The notes beneath the pieces were generated by a model that worked only from the letters and a program-made list of their open reading frames with translations, did no database searches and had not been told where the DNA came from. Positions 37,360 through 37,486 of a stretch of DNA of 37,486 bases are shown here, piece after piece. The stretch comes from Allorhizocola rhizosphaerae (GTDB taxonomy: Bacteria > Actinomycetota > Actinomycetes > Mycobacteriales > Micromonosporaceae). Location of the stretch: positions 1 through 37,486 of the forward strand of contig NZ_QJUG01000067.1 in the NCBI RefSeq assembly GCF_003426775.1, in the 5' to 3' direction. A program made the position numbers and the translations under genes. The first letter of the stretch is position 1. Each line of letters opens with the position of its first letter.

Positions 37360-37486
37360 GGGTTATGGCTTGACCAGGTTGATTCGAGTTGGTGCCGGCG
37401 TTTGTAGTGGCTGGCGCGTGCTCGGGCTTGGTGGTGTCGGCGCCAGGCGGACCAGTGTTGTATCCGGGTGAGGTCGGCGGGTCGGG
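37356..37486 (-). CDS. Partial protein, C-terminus only (possible transposase)
   Basis: The last 43 codons of a frame that enters from the right edge read PADLTRIQHWSAWRRHHQAR, then ARASHYKRRHQLESTWSSHN and stop at 37356-37358. HWSxWRRxHQARARxSHYKRR is like the C-terminal segments of several actinobacterial IS transposases (IS701-like) and some plasmid-borne proteins. The coupling to two small downstream genes is unusual for an IS. The family call is tentative. Confidence 0.4.
   Translation of the reverse strand, partial: RPADLTRIQHWSAWRRHHQARARASHYKRRHQLESTWSSHNP

Noticed and set aside
1-37486. CRISPR array or other regularly spaced repeats
   Set aside because: No repeated unit of 20-40 bases with regular spacing was found by eye, and no cas gene is present.
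1-37486. Replication origin or plasmid replication/partition genes
   Set aside because: No Rep, ParA/ParB or iteron array could be recognised, despite the plasmid- or ICE-like content.

Overview
The window is high-GC DNA with GC-rich third codon positions, frequent GTG starts, many 4-bp ATGA/GTGA gene overlaps and -10-like boxes placed about 7 nt before RTG starts (leaderless genes). This fits a filamentous actinomycete (Streptosporangiales/Pseudonocardiales/Streptomycetales-like); the sequence alone does not give genus. Content is accessory: nested insertion sequences, three tyrosine recombinases, a decayed TnsA/TnsB-type transposon and conjugation-type proteins surround two unusual gene clusters.

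Region 1 (1-4.4 kb) is a graveyard of mobile DNA: a tyrosine integrase cut at its catalytic C-terminus by an IS end, the last codons of an ISL3-like transposase, the C-terminus of an SbcC/SMC-like ATPase, an IS3-family element that is itself split by an IS30-family element, and the N-terminus of an IS1380-family transposase. Region 2 (4.4-8.9 kb, mostly minus strand) holds a small GntR regulator with a perfect palindromic operator candidate, a coiled-coil protein, and a GPP34 - APC permease - GNAT acetyltransferase operon. Region 3 (9.0-15.2 kb) holds a CYTH triphosphate-binding protein, an endonuclease/exonuclease/phosphatase protein, a frameshifted thymidylate-kinase-like gene, a radical SAM/SPASM protein, two paralogous XRE regulators and an NAD-dependent epimerase. 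Three copies of a tandem TGACA repeat with an 11-bp period lie in the intergenic regions of this area.

Region 4 (15.6-24.8 kb) is the most interesting. After a 601-aa protein of unknown function comes a compact minus-strand operon: two nucleotidyltransferases of the RNA-repair-associated pol-beta type (RlaP-like, PF10127-like), a two-part protein, a zinc-ribbon protein, a small protein, then a tRNA-like cloverleaf with a non-canonical T-loop that ends two bases before the ATG of a 761-aa protein of unknown function. A divergent pair (unknown protein plus SUKH-like protein) faces it. I propose this as a candidate undescribed RNA/tRNA-directed system.

Region 5 (24.8-32.7 kb) has two overlapping tyrosine recombinases (Tn554/recombinase-pair style), a duplicated small Cys-rich protein gene whose copies are separated by intrinsic terminators, an SLT/M23 peptidoglycan hydrolase of the conjugation type, a secreted protein and a lipoprotein. 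Region 6 (32.9-37.5 kb) has TnsA- and TnsB-like genes broken by a 7-bp tandem duplication, a second frameshift and a second IS3 element, followed by a DinB-like protein, two small overlapping minus-strand genes and the C-terminus of a possible transposase at the edge.
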